From Novosphingobium sp. PC22D (GTDB lineage: Bacteria > Pseudomonadota > Alphaproteobacteria > Sphingomonadales > Sphingomonadaceae), in the NCBI RefSeq assembly GCF_002556635.1, contig NZ_MWMO01000002.1:124001-188000 (forward strand): a stretch of DNA of 64,000 bases, written 5' to 3'. The first letter of the stretch is position 1, and each line of letters opens with the position of its first letter. Shown here in pieces: positions 1 through 8,978 of this stretch. Under the pieces are notes generated by a model that saw only the letters and a program-made list of their open reading frames with translations, was not told the DNA's origin and did no database searches. The translations under genes and the position numbers were made by a program.

Positions 1-1866
1 GCCCCATACGGCCCGCTCGCGCCAGAACAGGCGTTCACCGTTGTAGAAGACCTCACCTTTCTGAGGCGCGGCATAGGTGACGCCCCAGGAGGATTTGAGC
101 GCGGGCAGATCGTGGCGAAGCTCGGCCGACAGTTCGAAGGGAAGAACATCGTCCATGTTCCGAACCTCGTGCGTCAGCGGATCGCGAAAATGCGAACCGC
201 GCAGCGTGCTGTCGGCAGTCAGCCGGGCGCCGGGCAGGATGGCATCGAGCGGCAGGGCGGCCTGCGCGGTGAGGCCCCATTGCCGGGCATTGCCGACGGT
301 CCCCAGCGCCTCGTCGCCCGAGGGCAGCAGGAGATAGCCGAGCATACCCTGATGCCACTGATGGAACGCCTCCAGCGACAGCGCCCCGCCCTTGCCCCAG
401 CGATGATCGAACCGCAGCAATGCCCTCGTCACGCGTGCGGGGCGCAGTTGCGCATTGCCGCCGAGCGGGCGGCCATCGGCCTGGTCGACCGAAGCGGCAA
501 AATCGCCGAAGTCGAGCTGGTCGACCGTGCGGCGCGCCCCGAGACGCAGTTGCGTGCTCGAAGACGGCGACCACACCAAGGCGGCTGACGGCTTGAAATA
601 GGACAGGCTCTGCTCGCTATCGGCATCGCCGGTGACGCGGATACGCGAGAGTTCGAACGCGGTTCCCGCTTCCAGCTCCAGAGTGGACGAAAGCCGCGAG
701 GTCACATTGGCGAAAGCTTCGCCGCGCAATTCGGAAACGCGCGTCTTGGCGTTGCTGAGCGCGACCGGGATCAGACCGGCTCCGGTGTCCTCCGCATAAT
801 CGAGATTGCTGGTGAGGCGGTTATAGGCGATTTCCATGCCCAGCTCCGGGCGGAAGGCGGCACTGCCGCCGCGCGCGGCGGTGGCGCGCGCCACCAGTTC
901 GAGCGGTTTTTGATCGAGTGCGGAGACACCGCGATAGCCGGGCTCGGCGTAATCCTCGTCGGAGCTGTAGGTCTCGAGGCGGCCGAGCCCGACCAGCTTG
1001 GCCGACCACCCTCTGCCAAGCGCGCGCGTCCAGTCGACGCCCAGTTCGCCGCTCGCCTTGTCTTCATCGTAGTCGATGGTGCGCACGCCGGTGGGCGAGC
1101 CGGAGGTTTCGCCTGCAAACAGGTCGATCGTCTGATCGACAAGATAGGGGTCCCAGTTGAGCCTGGCATTGAGCGTCAGCGTGCCGCCAAAGGCATCGCG
1201 CGAGGCCGAGGCGGCAAAGCCCAATTGGGGCGAGCGCCCCGACACCGTCTCGATCCTTGTCCCGGTAAGCGCGCCGCCAGCGTCGCGGAGACGATAGACG
1301 GCATCGGAAGGATAGCGCACGATCTCCCCCGACAGTTCGATGCTGGCCTGCCAGGCACCGATCGCCTTGGCATAGCTGATCGCCGCCTGAGGCGAGATAT
1401 GGCCATCGAAGGTGTGCGCGAGGGTCAGCGTGGCATTACCCGATCCGGCGGCAGCCGCGCGCAAGACGACGTTGGCGACCAGCACCTGTCCCTGTGCCTC
1501 GGCGGTGTCCGAACCGCGCAGGAGCACGATGCGCTCGACGCGGGAGGCGGGGATGCGGCGCAGCACTTCGCCGATACCGCCGGTCTTCACGGTGGGACGC
1601 TGTCCGTCGATCAGAACATTGCCCGCCGCGCCGCCAAAACCGCGTACGAAATCGCCTTCCGACAATGTGAAGCCCGGCGTGCGCTCCAGCATGTCGAGCG
1701 CGGTCTGCGGCTGGAAGGGCGCATAGAAGTCGGCCGGATAGACCGGCTCGGGCTCCACGGCCACCGCTGCGGCCTGGTCTCGCTCCGCGTCAACCGCACG
1801 TGCATGGGAGACAGCGCTCCCCGTTCCCGCCGCTGCTAGGGCAAGGCTTGCAAACAACACAGACAT
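1..1866 (-). CDS. TonB-dependent receptor (C-terminus beyond window edge)
   Basis: Outer-membrane ligand-gated receptor of the TonB-dependent family. I translated it directly: 622 codons stay open from the ATG at 1866 to base 1, so the stop lies outside the window. The start has a short signal peptide (MSVLFASLALAAAGTGSAVSHA). The plug domain follows at about residues 50-130, with GFGGAAGNVLIDGQRP and RIPASRVERIVLLRG, the usual plug signature. The rest is beta-barrel-like with alternating aromatic and polar residues. The start is 6 bp past the TonB stop, so it is the last visible gene of the operon that begins at 5848. Its ligand is not evident. The context (PepSY, DUF3649, DUF3325, TonB) suggests ferric siderophore or another metal chelate. 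Confidence 0.85.
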   Translation of the reverse strand, partial: MSVLFASLALAAAGTGSAVSHARAVDAERDQAAAVAVEPEPVYPADFYAPFQPQTALDMLERTPGFTLSEGDFVRGFGGAAGNVLIDGQRPTVKTGGIGEVLRRIPASRVERIVLLRGSDTAEAQGQVLVANVVLRAAAAGSGNATLTLAHTFDGHISPQAAISYAKAIGAWQASIELSGEIVRYPSDAVYRLRDAGGALTGTRIETVSGRSPQLGFAASASRDAFGGTLTLNARLNWDPYLVDQTIDLFAGETSGSPTGVRTIDYDEDKASGELGVDWTRALGRGWSAKLVGLGRLETYSSDEDYAEPGYRGVSALDQKPLELVARATAARGGSAAFRPELGMEIAYNRLTSNLDYAEDTGAGLIPVALSNAKTRVSELRGEAFANVTSRLSSTLELEAGTAFELSRIRVTGDADSEQSLSYFKPSAALVWSPSSSTQLRLGARRTVDQLDFGDFAASVDQADGRPLGGNAQLRPARVTRALLRFDHRWGKGGALSLEAFHQWHQGMLGYLLLPSGDEALGTVGNARQWGLTAQAALPLDAILPGARLTADSTLRGSHFRDPLTHEVRNMDDVLPFELSAELRHDLPALKSSWGVTYAAPQKGEVFYNGERLFWRERAVWG

Positions 1867-1871
1867 GATCG

Positions 1872-2687
1872 TCACCGCGCGCCGATGAAGAACTCGACCG
1901 GGACCACCAGCTCGATGGTCTGTCCCTTCACGTCGTCGGGAGGCTTGGGAAGCGGGGCGGCACGCTTCGGCAGTTGCACCGCTTCGTCATCGAGAGCGCG
2001 GAAACCCGATGAGCGTTCAAGCCTGACCGAAAGCACCTTGCCTTCACGGTCCATCACGAAGCGGATCCACGGGATGCCCTGTTCGCGGCGGCGCTGCGCC
2101 GAAGAAGGGTAACGCTTCTTCTTGTTGAGCGCTCCCAGCACCCGTCCTTCCCATGTCGGCTTGGCATCGCTCACTTGCGGCGCGGGCGGCGCGGGCTTGC
2201 TTTCAGGCGCGGTGGTCAGTTCGACAGGCGGCCCCGGATCGGGAACCGGCTTGATTTCCGGCAGCGTGACCGGATTGTTACTCAGGATCTGAATCTCGGG
2301 CCGATCGATCTTCGGCCGGTCCGGTTCGGGAAGGGGTTTTTCCTTTTGAACCTGCTCTGGCCCCGGCGGGATTTCGGTCTCGGGTTCGGGCGGTGCCGCA
2401 GGAGCCGCCACATCGAAAACGCTCAGCGTCTGCGTTTCCTGCTGCATGTAGCTGACGCCCCAATTGATAACGAAGGCGCCGAGCACGACAATGTGGAAGG
2501 CGATCGTCAGGATGAGACCGAAAGAGCGTTCGCCCGCGCTGTGCCCTGAATAGCCGCCTTGACGCGTGTAGACCGTTTCGCCGTCGGACTTGAACGTGAC
2601 TGCCGCAAGCGAGGCACTCTTGTCCTCTCCAAACTCGACGTCTCCGTGGATCTCGGCACGCTGCTGGAGGCTCATACGCGCCACCAT
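1872..2687 (-). CDS. tonB: TonB energy transducer
   Basis: Periplasm-spanning protein that passes proton-motive energy from ExbB/ExbD to outer-membrane receptors. The 271-residue protein has an unusually long cytoplasmic N-terminus of about 55 residues, one membrane segment (about 56-80, FGLILTIAFHIVVLGAFVIN), and a proline/glutamate-rich spacer (about 90-170). It ends in a TonB C-terminal domain (about 185-271) with RYPSSAQRRREQG, the GKVLSVRLERSSGF strand and the terminal VPVEFFIGAR. AGGGA stands before the ATG at 2687. It lies between a small exported protein and a receptor starting 6 bp downstream, so it is probably dedicated to that receptor. No exbB or exbD is visible in the window. Confidence 0.93.
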   Translation of the reverse strand: MVARMSLQQRAEIHGDVEFGEDKSASLAAVTFKSDGETVYTRQGGYSGHSAGERSFGLILTIAFHIVVLGAFVINWGVSYMQQETQTLSVFDVAAPAAPPEPETEIPPGPEQVQKEKPLPEPDRPKIDRPEIQILSNNPVTLPEIKPVPDPGPPVELTTAPESKPAPPAPQVSDAKPTWEGRVLGALNKKKRYPSSAQRRREQGIPWIRFVMDREGKVLSVRLERSSGFRALDDEAVQLPKRAAPLPKPPDDVKGQTIELVVPVEFFIGAR

Positions 2688-2722
2688 ATCCGGTCCCTCT
2701 GTTCAGATAGCGGAGCCATCGG

Positions 2723-3088
2723 TCAGTTCCGCATCCAGCGCGCCATGTCGCGCGATCTGGGCGGACCGATCTCGTCATGCTCGACAATCGCCTGGCTGCC
2801 CGGCCCCACATCGAGCAGGACGTAGTAACCGGTCTTCGGGCGCGGGAAGGTCAGCATGGAATCCTTGCCCAGCTTGCTGGCCAGCAAGGTTTCGCCGGCA
2901 TAATCGACCACTTCGAGATTGACGCCGGGCGCATCCTCGCCCTCGGCATAGCCGCCACGGCATCGGACAGTGCTTTCATCGAGCAACACACACCTGAGAA
3001 CCGGCTCATGAGCAAAGGCGGGTGAAGCGAGACCGCCGAACAGCGAACAGACCAGCGCATGTCGCAGAACAAATCTGGCAGCTTTCAT
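2723..3088 (-). CDS. small exported protein of iron-uptake operon, function unknown
   Basis: A 121-residue protein with a clear signal peptide (MKAARFVLRHALVCSLFGGLASPAFA, cleavage after AFA), followed by a small beta-rich domain. The mature part begins HEPVLRC and holds a second Cys in TVRCRGG, so a disulfide is possible. The start at 3088 was chosen because it places the signal peptide first and overlaps the upstream stop by 4 bp (ATGA). The frame stays open further upstream but without a plausible N-terminus. I do not recognise a family. The HEPVL... start and the GYYVLLDVGPG stretch recall small periplasmic transthyretin-like or metal-uptake accessory proteins, but that is only an impression. 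Its place between the DUF3325 gene and tonB suggests an accessory role in metal uptake. Confidence 0.75.
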   Translation of the reverse strand: MKAARFVLRHALVCSLFGGLASPAFAHEPVLRCVLLDESTVRCRGGYAEGEDAPGVNLEVVDYAGETLLASKLGKDSMLTFPRPKTGYYVLLDVGPGSQAIVEHDEIGPPRSRDMARWMRN

Positions 3089-3909
3089 CGGGCAGTCTCC
3101 TGTTGTGCGAACCACGCGGCGCTCGCTGGCGACACCCTGCTCATCGGCCAGGACGTCCGGTGCACGGAGCCGTCCTTCCCGACCGCGGTCAGCCAGAGTT
3201 CGCTGTCGCCGGTGAGATTGGATGGCAACTGGATCTCGACGTCGCGGTCCCGGCCATTGCCACCGAAGGCCATGCCGGAAACGCGCAGCGCCCGAGGCTC
3301 GTTCACTTTCAGATAAGCGCGCAGGATCTCGAGATCGCAGGCATCGCAAAAACGAATACGGTAAGCCTTGAGCGGCACGTCGAGATACATGACTTCAGGC
3401 GGATCGCGGTCGATCTCGGCAAGGGTGAAGCTCCAGGGACCGACTTTGCCCTTTATGGCATCGTCCCGGTGGAGCGGCATCGTCTCCACGCGAAGCAGCG
3501 CGACCACGCACACGGCAACGGTAACGGCCAGCAGGCTCAAACCGATCCAGTGCCGGGACTTGCGAACCGGCTTGTCGTCATTCGTGGTCGCCTTGCGGGG
3601 CGCACGTCGGGGCGCTGTCTTCACGGATCTCTGCCAGGGCAGTTCGGGCAACAGGAACACGAGGCTCAGCCCGGCAAGGCTGAGCCAGCCCAGCCACAGA
3701 GTCACGCCGACCGCCGCGGTTTGCAGGGTCTGCGCGGCCAGCACCAGGGCGACCGCCAGCAGCAGCCAGCCGAGAATCCAGAAGGCCTTGCGGGCAGGCT
3801 TCGCGGGCTTGAAGCCCACCAGTTGCGGAGCGTAGCGCTCGGTACCGACTGCCAGCCCGGCAAAGCCAAGCAGGCTGAGCACGAATATCGCCAGATGCGT
3901 GACGCTCAT
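3085..3909 (-). CDS. DUF3325-type membrane protein fused to a periplasmic domain
   Basis: A 274-residue inner-membrane protein. Residues 1-100 hold three hydrophobic segments (HLAIFVLSLLGFAGLAV; FWILGWLLLAVALVLAA; LWLGWLSLAGLSLVFLLP) that match the DUF3325 pattern, a small protein usually found with PepSY/DUF3649 in ferric-siderophore operons. DUF3325 proteins are normally about 100 residues. Here a basic loop, a further membrane segment (WIGLSLLAVTVAVCVVALL) and about 110 extra residues follow, with a CDAC (CxxC) pair. The start at 3909 gives an ATGA overlap with the upstream gene. The extension may be a redox or ligand-binding domain facing the periplasm, which is inference. Confidence 0.75.
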   Translation of the reverse strand: MSVTHLAIFVLSLLGFAGLAVGTERYAPQLVGFKPAKPARKAFWILGWLLLAVALVLAAQTLQTAAVGVTLWLGWLSLAGLSLVFLLPELPWQRSVKTAPRRAPRKATTNDDKPVRKSRHWIGLSLLAVTVAVCVVALLRVETMPLHRDDAIKGKVGPWSFTLAEIDRDPPEVMYLDVPLKAYRIRFCDACDLEILRAYLKVNEPRALRVSGMAFGGNGRDRDVEIQLPSNLTGDSELWLTAVGKDGSVHRTSWPMSRVSPASAAWFAQQETAR

Positions 3910-4211
3910 GCCGCACCACCCGCATTCAGCAACCAGGCCAGCACGCTCAGACCGGCCGTTCCAACCAGCATGACGATCCATACCCGCTTCACGCTCGGAC
4001 AATGGAACGCCCAGAGGACCACGATCGTGTAGATCGTGAAGCCGAGCATGGATGCCGCGAATACGCCCTGCGCCCTGGGAATCGGCCAGAGCAGCGCCAG
4101 CAAGACGGTCGCGGCGGAGGTCAGCGCATAACCGCCCAGTAAGGCCGCGGCGACACGCGATGCCACCGTCCAGCGATGGCGTGCGGACACTTCCTTGCTC
4201 CGGCTGCTCAT
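3906..4211 (-). CDS. DUF3649-type small inner-membrane protein
   Basis: A 101-residue protein with about three hydrophobic helices (VAAALLGGYALTSAATVLLALL; GVFAASMLGFTIYTIVVLWAF; IVMLVGTAGLSVLAWLL). Size, topology and position match DUF3649, found directly beside PepSY-type membrane proteins and DUF3325 in siderophore uptake operons. It overlaps the PepSY gene by 4 bp and the DUF3325 gene by 4 bp, so translation is probably coupled. The molecular role of DUF3649 is unknown; it may be part of an inner-membrane complex with the PepSY protein that removes iron from a siderophore. Confidence 0.75.
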   Translation of the reverse strand: MSSRSKEVSARHRWTVASRVAAALLGGYALTSAATVLLALLWPIPRAQGVFAASMLGFTIYTIVVLWAFHCPSVKRVWIVMLVGTAGLSVLAWLLNAGGAA

Positions 4212-5848
4212 GCGTGACTCTCCTGCAAGGGGGGCTCCGACACGGCAGCCGGCTCCTGAGCGGACGAAATCCGTGGTTTCAGCCGCCTGGTTACCTTCAC
4301 GGCGGTGAAGGCGAAGGCTCCGCCAAGCCCCAGCATGGTGAGGTCGAAGCCCGCCAATACCCAGTCGCCCTGCGCCAGGGTCACGCCCAGGTGGCGATCG
4401 GTCGTCAGTGCGTTGACGATCGGGATCAGCGCGAAAGCCGCGCTGGTTGCCCAGAGCAATTCGATCCAGGCGCGGCGCAGGGGCCGCCCCAGCGCATAGA
4501 ACAGCGTGCCCAGCCAGACCGCGAACAGACTGTGAAACTCCCAGGCGGCGCGGTCGGCCATCTCCACCGGCAGCAGCCGGTTGGCCCAGAAGAACGCGGC
4601 CACGGCGAGAGGCAGCCCGGCAATGGTAGCGACATTGAGCACTTCCACCAGCCGCAGGCCGGGATGCTCATCGGCCTCCCGCTCCTCGCTCAGATGGCGT
4701 CGCCGCCGCTTGACCGTCCACAGCGTCAGCCCGGTGCCGATCATGCCGCAGCCCAGCAGCCCGGCGGCGAAATAGACCCAGCGCCCCCAGATGTCGGCGA
4801 AGCGTCCTTCGTGAAGACCATACATGACGTTCGCCGTCGCTACCGGGGCGCCGCCCTCGCGCGGTTCGTCAGGCAAGCGCGCACCCGTTTCAGCGTGGAA
4901 GCGCAATTGTGGCGGGTTGTATTGATCGAGGCCCATGCGTGCGCGGGAGAGCACGATCTCCGGCTCCTCGCCCTTGTGGCGTTCAACGACGATGGAGGCC
5001 AGATTGCCTTTCCCCCAGTCCGCCTCCGCCTGTTTCAGCAGGGGCGCGATCGACGCGGCGGGGCGACCGATGGCAGCATGCTCATGCTCGCCGTACAGCT
5101 CTTCGTAATACGCATCCACGCTGTCATCATCGGCGCCGTAGAGCATGTCTCGCCCAGCAGGCATGTATTGGAACAGGAAGAAGACGAGTCCGGTGTACGT
5201 GATCATGAGGAAGAACGGCAGCGCCATAACGCTCACGGCGTTGTGCGCGTCGAGCCAACTGCGCTGCCCTTTTCCCGGACGAAACGTGAAGAAGTCGCGG
5301 ATGATCTTCTTGTGGGTGATGACGCCGCTGACGATCGCGAGCAGCATCAGCATCGTGGCAATGCCAACAATGCGGATCGCCCAGTCATAAGGCAGATAAT
5401 GCAGCGAATAATGCATCCGGTAGAGGCCGAAGCCCCCCGCCGTATCGCGCGGTTCGGCTTCGGGCGGCAGGACGGCCCCGGTCGCGGGATCGAGCCGCTC
5501 GCTGCTGCTCGCGCCGAAATCATGACCGGGCCGCGGCATCTCTTCCCAGCGAATGGAAAAATCGTTCCAGCCTCGTCGGCTGGCTTCCTGATGCGGCAGG
5601 GTGATGCTCCAACTCGCTGCCACCGGGGCCACTTCGTCGAGCCGCCGCATGGCCAGGCCGGTCAGCTCGGCAGCGTCATAGGGTGCGGGCGCGACCTCCA
5701 GCGGCCGCTCGGGTTCCATCCAGCGCGTGATCTCCTGCTGGAAATACCCCGCCGTCCCCGTCACGAAGACGAAGAACAGCACCCAGCCCGCCACCAGCCC
5801 CACCCAGGTATGGAGCCAGGCCATCGTCTGACGCAGTGTCTCCTTCAT
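4208..5848 (-). CDS. PepSY-associated inner-membrane protein (PiuB/FoxB-like)
   Basis: A 546-residue protein of the PepSY-associated TM family. The first helix carries the HTWVGLVAGWVLFFVFVTG signature. A periplasmic loop of about 100 residues follows, then further helices with conserved histidines (MHYSLHYLPYDW; WLDAHNAVSVM; LVFFLFQYMP), then a second large loop with a PepSY-like stretch and a C-terminal bundle of helices. Relatives such as FoxB and PiuB are tied to ferric-siderophore use, some as reductases that release iron. It is the first gene of the six-gene operon running to base 1, and a Fur-like element lies about 57 bp before its start (5905-5923). The start at 5848 is well placed before the first helix. 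Confidence 0.88.
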   Translation of the reverse strand: MKETLRQTMAWLHTWVGLVAGWVLFFVFVTGTAGYFQQEITRWMEPERPLEVAPAPYDAAELTGLAMRRLDEVAPVAASWSITLPHQEASRRGWNDFSIRWEEMPRPGHDFGASSSERLDPATGAVLPPEAEPRDTAGGFGLYRMHYSLHYLPYDWAIRIVGIATMLMLLAIVSGVITHKKIIRDFFTFRPGKGQRSWLDAHNAVSVMALPFFLMITYTGLVFFLFQYMPAGRDMLYGADDDSVDAYYEELYGEHEHAAIGRPAASIAPLLKQAEADWGKGNLASIVVERHKGEEPEIVLSRARMGLDQYNPPQLRFHAETGARLPDEPREGGAPVATANVMYGLHEGRFADIWGRWVYFAAGLLGCGMIGTGLTLWTVKRRRRHLSEEREADEHPGLRLVEVLNVATIAGLPLAVAAFFWANRLLPVEMADRAAWEFHSLFAVWLGTLFYALGRPLRRAWIELLWATSAAFALIPIVNALTTDRHLGVTLAQGDWVLAGFDLTMLGLGGAFAFTAVKVTRRLKPRISSAQEPAAVSEPPLQESHA

Positions 5849-5904
5849 GCGGCCAGCGCCGTCAAAGGATCATGAGCGCCTCGGAGAGGGCCTTGAATTT
5901 CGTC

Positions 5905-5923
5905 CGTCATGCTAATCATTCTG
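5905..5923. promoter_or_regulatory. Fur-box-like element before the PepSY operon
   Basis: The 19 bases CGTCATGCTAATCATTCTG match the classical 19-bp Fur consensus (GATAATGATAATCATTATC) at 13 positions, including the whole AATCATT half. It sits 57 bp before the operon start. Read toward the gene it contains ATGATTAGC, and the ATTAGC core recurs before the receptors at 8674 and 10779. The 297 bases between 5849 and 6145 contain no gene that I can support. Confidence 0.5.
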
Positions 5924-6145
5924 AATTGCCACACTTCATTGACGAACCCGGCGACCGCCTTTTCACTGTTTTCGGGAAAATTTCCGACTGCCCCTCCTGC
6001 ACGCCCCGCGGGGCGGATGCGCCGCCGCAAGCCGGGGGCTGGCGATGCCTGACTCCTCGCGGACGAAAGAGAGCCTCCGTCGGGTCCGCCCCGATCGCTC
6101 GGGCACGAAGGACCCGCGGTCCGCAGACCCTTCGCGCGCCATCGA

Positions 6146-8674
6146 TCAGAATTGGTATTTCGCCGAAACCAGCGCCTGCCTGGGCGTTCCGTAACGCCCG
6201 CTATATCCCACTGCGCTGAAATATTTTTGGTCGAAAATATTGTTCACATTGGCGGTCAGAGACAGATGTTCGCTCACCGCGTATCGCGCCATGAGGTCGA
6301 CCAGCACGAACCCGTCCTGTTCGAAGATGTCGTTATTGGCCCAGACGCCGAAAGCGTCTTCGCGATAGACCCGGCCCTGCCAGCGCAGATTGCCGCCGAT
6401 CGTCACCCCTTCCAGCGTGTCCGAAAAATCGTAGCTGCTGAAGAATTTGAACGTGTCGACGGGAATATGGGTTTCGAGCGGAGCATCGTCGCGATCTTTC
6501 ACCTTGGCATGGCTGAACCCGCCGCTGACCTGCCAGCCGGGCAGCGCCTCGCCCGAGACTTCCAGTTCGAAGCCCTTGGACTTGGTGCCGCTGACCGCCT
6601 CATAGGCCGTATTGCCCTTGGGATTGAGGAGGCCGGTATCGAGCGCGAAATTGTCCTGCGCGATGTAGAAGACCGCGATGCTGGCGTTGAGCTTTTCATC
6701 GAAGAAAGACGCTTTCAGTCCGCCTTCGTAATTGGCCCCCGTAAGCGGGGCGAGGCGATCGCCGTCGATGTCCTCGTTGGTCTGCGGATTGAAGATCTTC
6801 GAATAGCTGACATAGGCGGAGACGCTGTCGGTAATGTCGACGACCAGCCCGCCATAGGGCGTGAACACGCCTTTCTCCTTCGTCTTCGGTCCGGATGACG
6901 CGGTGGAGTCCGTCGCCCCTTCGTTCCAGTCCTGCTCGGTCCAGTTGGTGATCCGTCCGCCCAGGATCAGGGAAATTCCGTCCAAGGGTTTCAGCCGGGT
7001 GGCGGCATAGCCGCTGGCATGCTTGACGATCGTTCCGAACTTGGCGCCGCTTGCCGAAAGAGGCGCCTTGTCGATCTCGCCACTGTCGATCAGGTCGAAG
7101 AAATTGTAATTCGGATGGGAATAGGCGGAGCCGCTCCACCAGCCCGGAAAGTCGTCGTTTTGGTCCCGTGAATCGCTGTAGCTGATGCCGACCATCAGAT
7201 CATGTTCGCGCCCGAACAGCGTATAGGGGCCAGACGCCCTGAAGCTGGCATAGACCTCCTCGAGATAGCCGTTCCACCGGGCGGTCAGGAAATTGCCGCC
7301 GACCCCGGTGAGAGGGTCGATCGGGTTGGAACCGTTCACATATCCCAGCGTGTCGTCATATTTCCGGTCCGAATATTCCGCGTCCAGTTTCAGGTTCCAG
7401 TCGCCACCCAGATCGTATTCGAGCGACGAGAACAGGTTGAGCGAGCGGTTGTAGAAATCTCCCCACTTGGCCGCGCTGTTCGTGGAGCGGGGAAAATCCG
7501 TCGGCCGGCCGTCGGTGAAGAAGAAGGGCAGGCCCGACCGCGCGCCGCCCGAATTGCGGAACTTCTGATATTCGGCGCCGACCGTCAGCAGCAGCAGGCG
7601 GTCCGTCACGTCGGCTTCGACGATGCCGTAGAAGAGCTGCTTTTCCAGATGCTCGCGGTCGATGAACCAGTCATTTTCGTGATAGGCCGCGACGAGACGG
7701 CCGCGAACGGAGCCGTCGGCGGTGAGAGGCGTGCTGACATCGCCCTCCAAGCGATAGCGATCCCACGATCCCGCCTGGCCGTAAACATGCGCCTGAAAGT
7801 CGAAGGTCGGTTTCTTGCGGACCAGATTTATGGTCGCCGCCGGCGTTCCCACACCGTTGAGCAGGCCGGTTGCCCCGCGCACGATTTCGATACGGTCGTA
7901 GGCAGCCATGTCGGCCGTCGTCACTTCGAAGCCGTATATCGTGCTCGGACGCTCGGCCCCGTCGATCTGGAAATTCTCGACCCGAAAGCCGCGCGAGTAG
8001 AAGCTGGTCCCGTCCGTCCCCAGCGCGGAGCCGATATTGGCGGAAACGCCGACCGTCTGATCCAGCACTTCGCTGATCTCGCTCAACGCCTGGTCCTCAA
8101 TCCGCGCGCGCGTGAACACCGTGACCGACTGCGGCGTTTCCTTCAGCGACATTCTGAGGCCGGTGGCCGTATTGGTCGACCTGGCGGTGTAGGAGCCGGT
8201 CCCCTCCGTCGCGCCCGGATCGCTGGTGATGCTCGGCAGGATGCCGGAGCCGCCGGCGTTACCGGCCCCTGCGACGCGCACCGGGCCGAGCCGGATCGCG
8301 CCATCGCCCGATGCCTGCGGCGCGCGTTCCAGCGTCACGCCTGTCGCGCTGACATAGCGAAACGTAAGCCCGGTGCCCGCCAGCAGGCGGCTGAGCGCCG
8401 CGCCTGGAGCGAACCTGCCCGAGACCTCGGCCGAGCGTTTGCCCGCAATCAGCGCCGGATCGGCAGTGACTTCCAGCCCCGACTGGCGTCCGAATTCGAC
8501 CAGCGCATCACCCAGCGGTTGTGCGGCGATCCGGAATTCCCCCTGCGCAGCGGGCACTTCCTGCGCCAGCGCGACGGGCGCGAGCGGCCCGACCAACGCG
8601 CCCGTCGCCAGCAGCGGCCCGGCCAGCACCATGCTGATACGCTTGCCGCCCGTTCCCCCGTTCGCCCTCAACAT
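6146..8674 (-). CDS. TonB-dependent siderophore receptor with STN signalling domain
   Basis: An 842-residue outer-membrane receptor. A signal peptide ends near PVALAQE. An STN (secretin/TonB short N-terminal) domain covers about residues 45-115 (FRIAAQPLGDALVEFGRQSG). The plug follows (about 155-290) with LKETPQSVTVFTRARIEDQ and DRIEIVRGATGLLNGVGTP. A 22-strand-type barrel ends in the expected aromatic terminus (ALVSAKYQF). The STN domain means it can signal to a FecR anti-sigma factor in the periplasm. It diverges from fecI at 8979, the nearest candidate partner. The plug details fit the ferric hydroxamate/pyoverdine-type siderophore receptor group (TIGR01783-like), but the ligand cannot be named. 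Confidence 0.93.
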   Translation of the reverse strand: MLRANGGTGGKRISMVLAGPLLATGALVGPLAPVALAQEVPAAQGEFRIAAQPLGDALVEFGRQSGLEVTADPALIAGKRSAEVSGRFAPGAALSRLLAGTGLTFRYVSATGVTLERAPQASGDGAIRLGPVRVAGAGNAGGSGILPSITSDPGATEGTGSYTARSTNTATGLRMSLKETPQSVTVFTRARIEDQALSEISEVLDQTVGVSANIGSALGTDGTSFYSRGFRVENFQIDGAERPSTIYGFEVTTADMAAYDRIEIVRGATGLLNGVGTPAATINLVRKKPTFDFQAHVYGQAGSWDRYRLEGDVSTPLTADGSVRGRLVAAYHENDWFIDREHLEKQLFYGIVEADVTDRLLLLTVGAEYQKFRNSGGARSGLPFFFTDGRPTDFPRSTNSAAKWGDFYNRSLNLFSSLEYDLGGDWNLKLDAEYSDRKYDDTLGYVNGSNPIDPLTGVGGNFLTARWNGYLEEVYASFRASGPYTLFGREHDLMVGISYSDSRDQNDDFPGWWSGSAYSHPNYNFFDLIDSGEIDKAPLSASGAKFGTIVKHASGYAATRLKPLDGISLILGGRITNWTEQDWNEGATDSTASSGPKTKEKGVFTPYGGLVVDITDSVSAYVSYSKIFNPQTNEDIDGDRLAPLTGANYEGGLKASFFDEKLNASIAVFYIAQDNFALDTGLLNPKGNTAYEAVSGTKSKGFELEVSGEALPGWQVSGGFSHAKVKDRDDAPLETHIPVDTFKFFSSYDFSDTLEGVTIGGNLRWQGRVYREDAFGVWANNDIFEQDGFVLVDLMARYAVSEHLSLTANVNNIFDQKYFSAVGYSGRYGTPRQALVSAKYQF

Positions 8675-8716
8675 CGATGCACGACTCCCTCATACGATAT
8701 GCAAAATGGACCGCCA

Positions 8717-8736
8717 TTTATGCTAATGCGTCGCAA
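8717..8736. promoter_or_regulatory. candidate metal-responsive site before the STN receptor
   Basis: Read toward the gene at 8674 this site is TTGCGACGCATTAGCATAAA, ending 43 bp before the ATG. Its first ten bases TTGCGACGCA are repeated exactly before the second fecI (15078-15097). Its CGCATTAGC is repeated before the receptor at 10779, and the shorter ATTAGC before the PepSY operon. A shared regulator of the Fur type is the simplest reading. No experiment supports it here. Confidence 0.45.
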
Positions 8737-8844
8737 AAACGGCTATTCACCGGAGTTGACGGATGAGGCACGCCGGATTCAGCAAATGCCGGAAATTTTT
8801 TTTGCGTCGCATGGGGCATTCGGCTTCGGACACCGCGATCCACC

Positions 8845-8861
8845 GTCAAATATTGTCAAAT
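8845..8861. repeat. direct repeat GTCAAAT, 10-bp period
   Basis: GTCAAAT occurs at 8845-8851 and again at 8855-8861, exactly one helical turn apart, in the divergent region between the STN receptor (8674) and fecI (8979). TTGTCA inside it could also be read as a -35 element, but I see no convincing -10 at the right distance. The repeat could be a regulator site or chance. Confidence 0.3.
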
Positions 8862-8895
8862 CGTGGGCGGCTGGTTAGGGCGATTTTTGATAACC

Positions 8896-8913
8896 CTTCG
8901 CAATAAGGCGAAG
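8896..8913. promoter_or_regulatory. inverted repeat in the fecI leader
   Basis: CTTCGC-AATAAG-GCGAAG is a perfect 6-bp inverted repeat with a 6-base centre. The inner TTCGC...GCGAA is the same pair found, with a 4-base centre, before the receptor gene at 10718-10731. It lies 66 bp before the preferred fecI start (8979) and overlaps the alternative GTG start at 8913, which argues against that longer start. Confidence 0.4.
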
Positions 8914-8978
8914 TGCGTCCCGTTTCCCGCCTGACAGGTAGCGTGGAAAACACCGCGCAACCGGAGGTAACCAACGAA

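Noticed and set aside
6115..6145. Imperfect inverted repeat GAAGGACCCGCGG / CCGCAGACCCTTC after the receptor
   Set aside because: Arms mismatch at several positions and no T-run follows; not strong enough to call a terminator.
8943..8978. GTG starts at 8913 and 8943 for the first fecI
   Set aside because: The TTG at 8979 has a perfect GGAGGT in front and gives the normal family length, and the 8913 start overlaps an inverted repeat.
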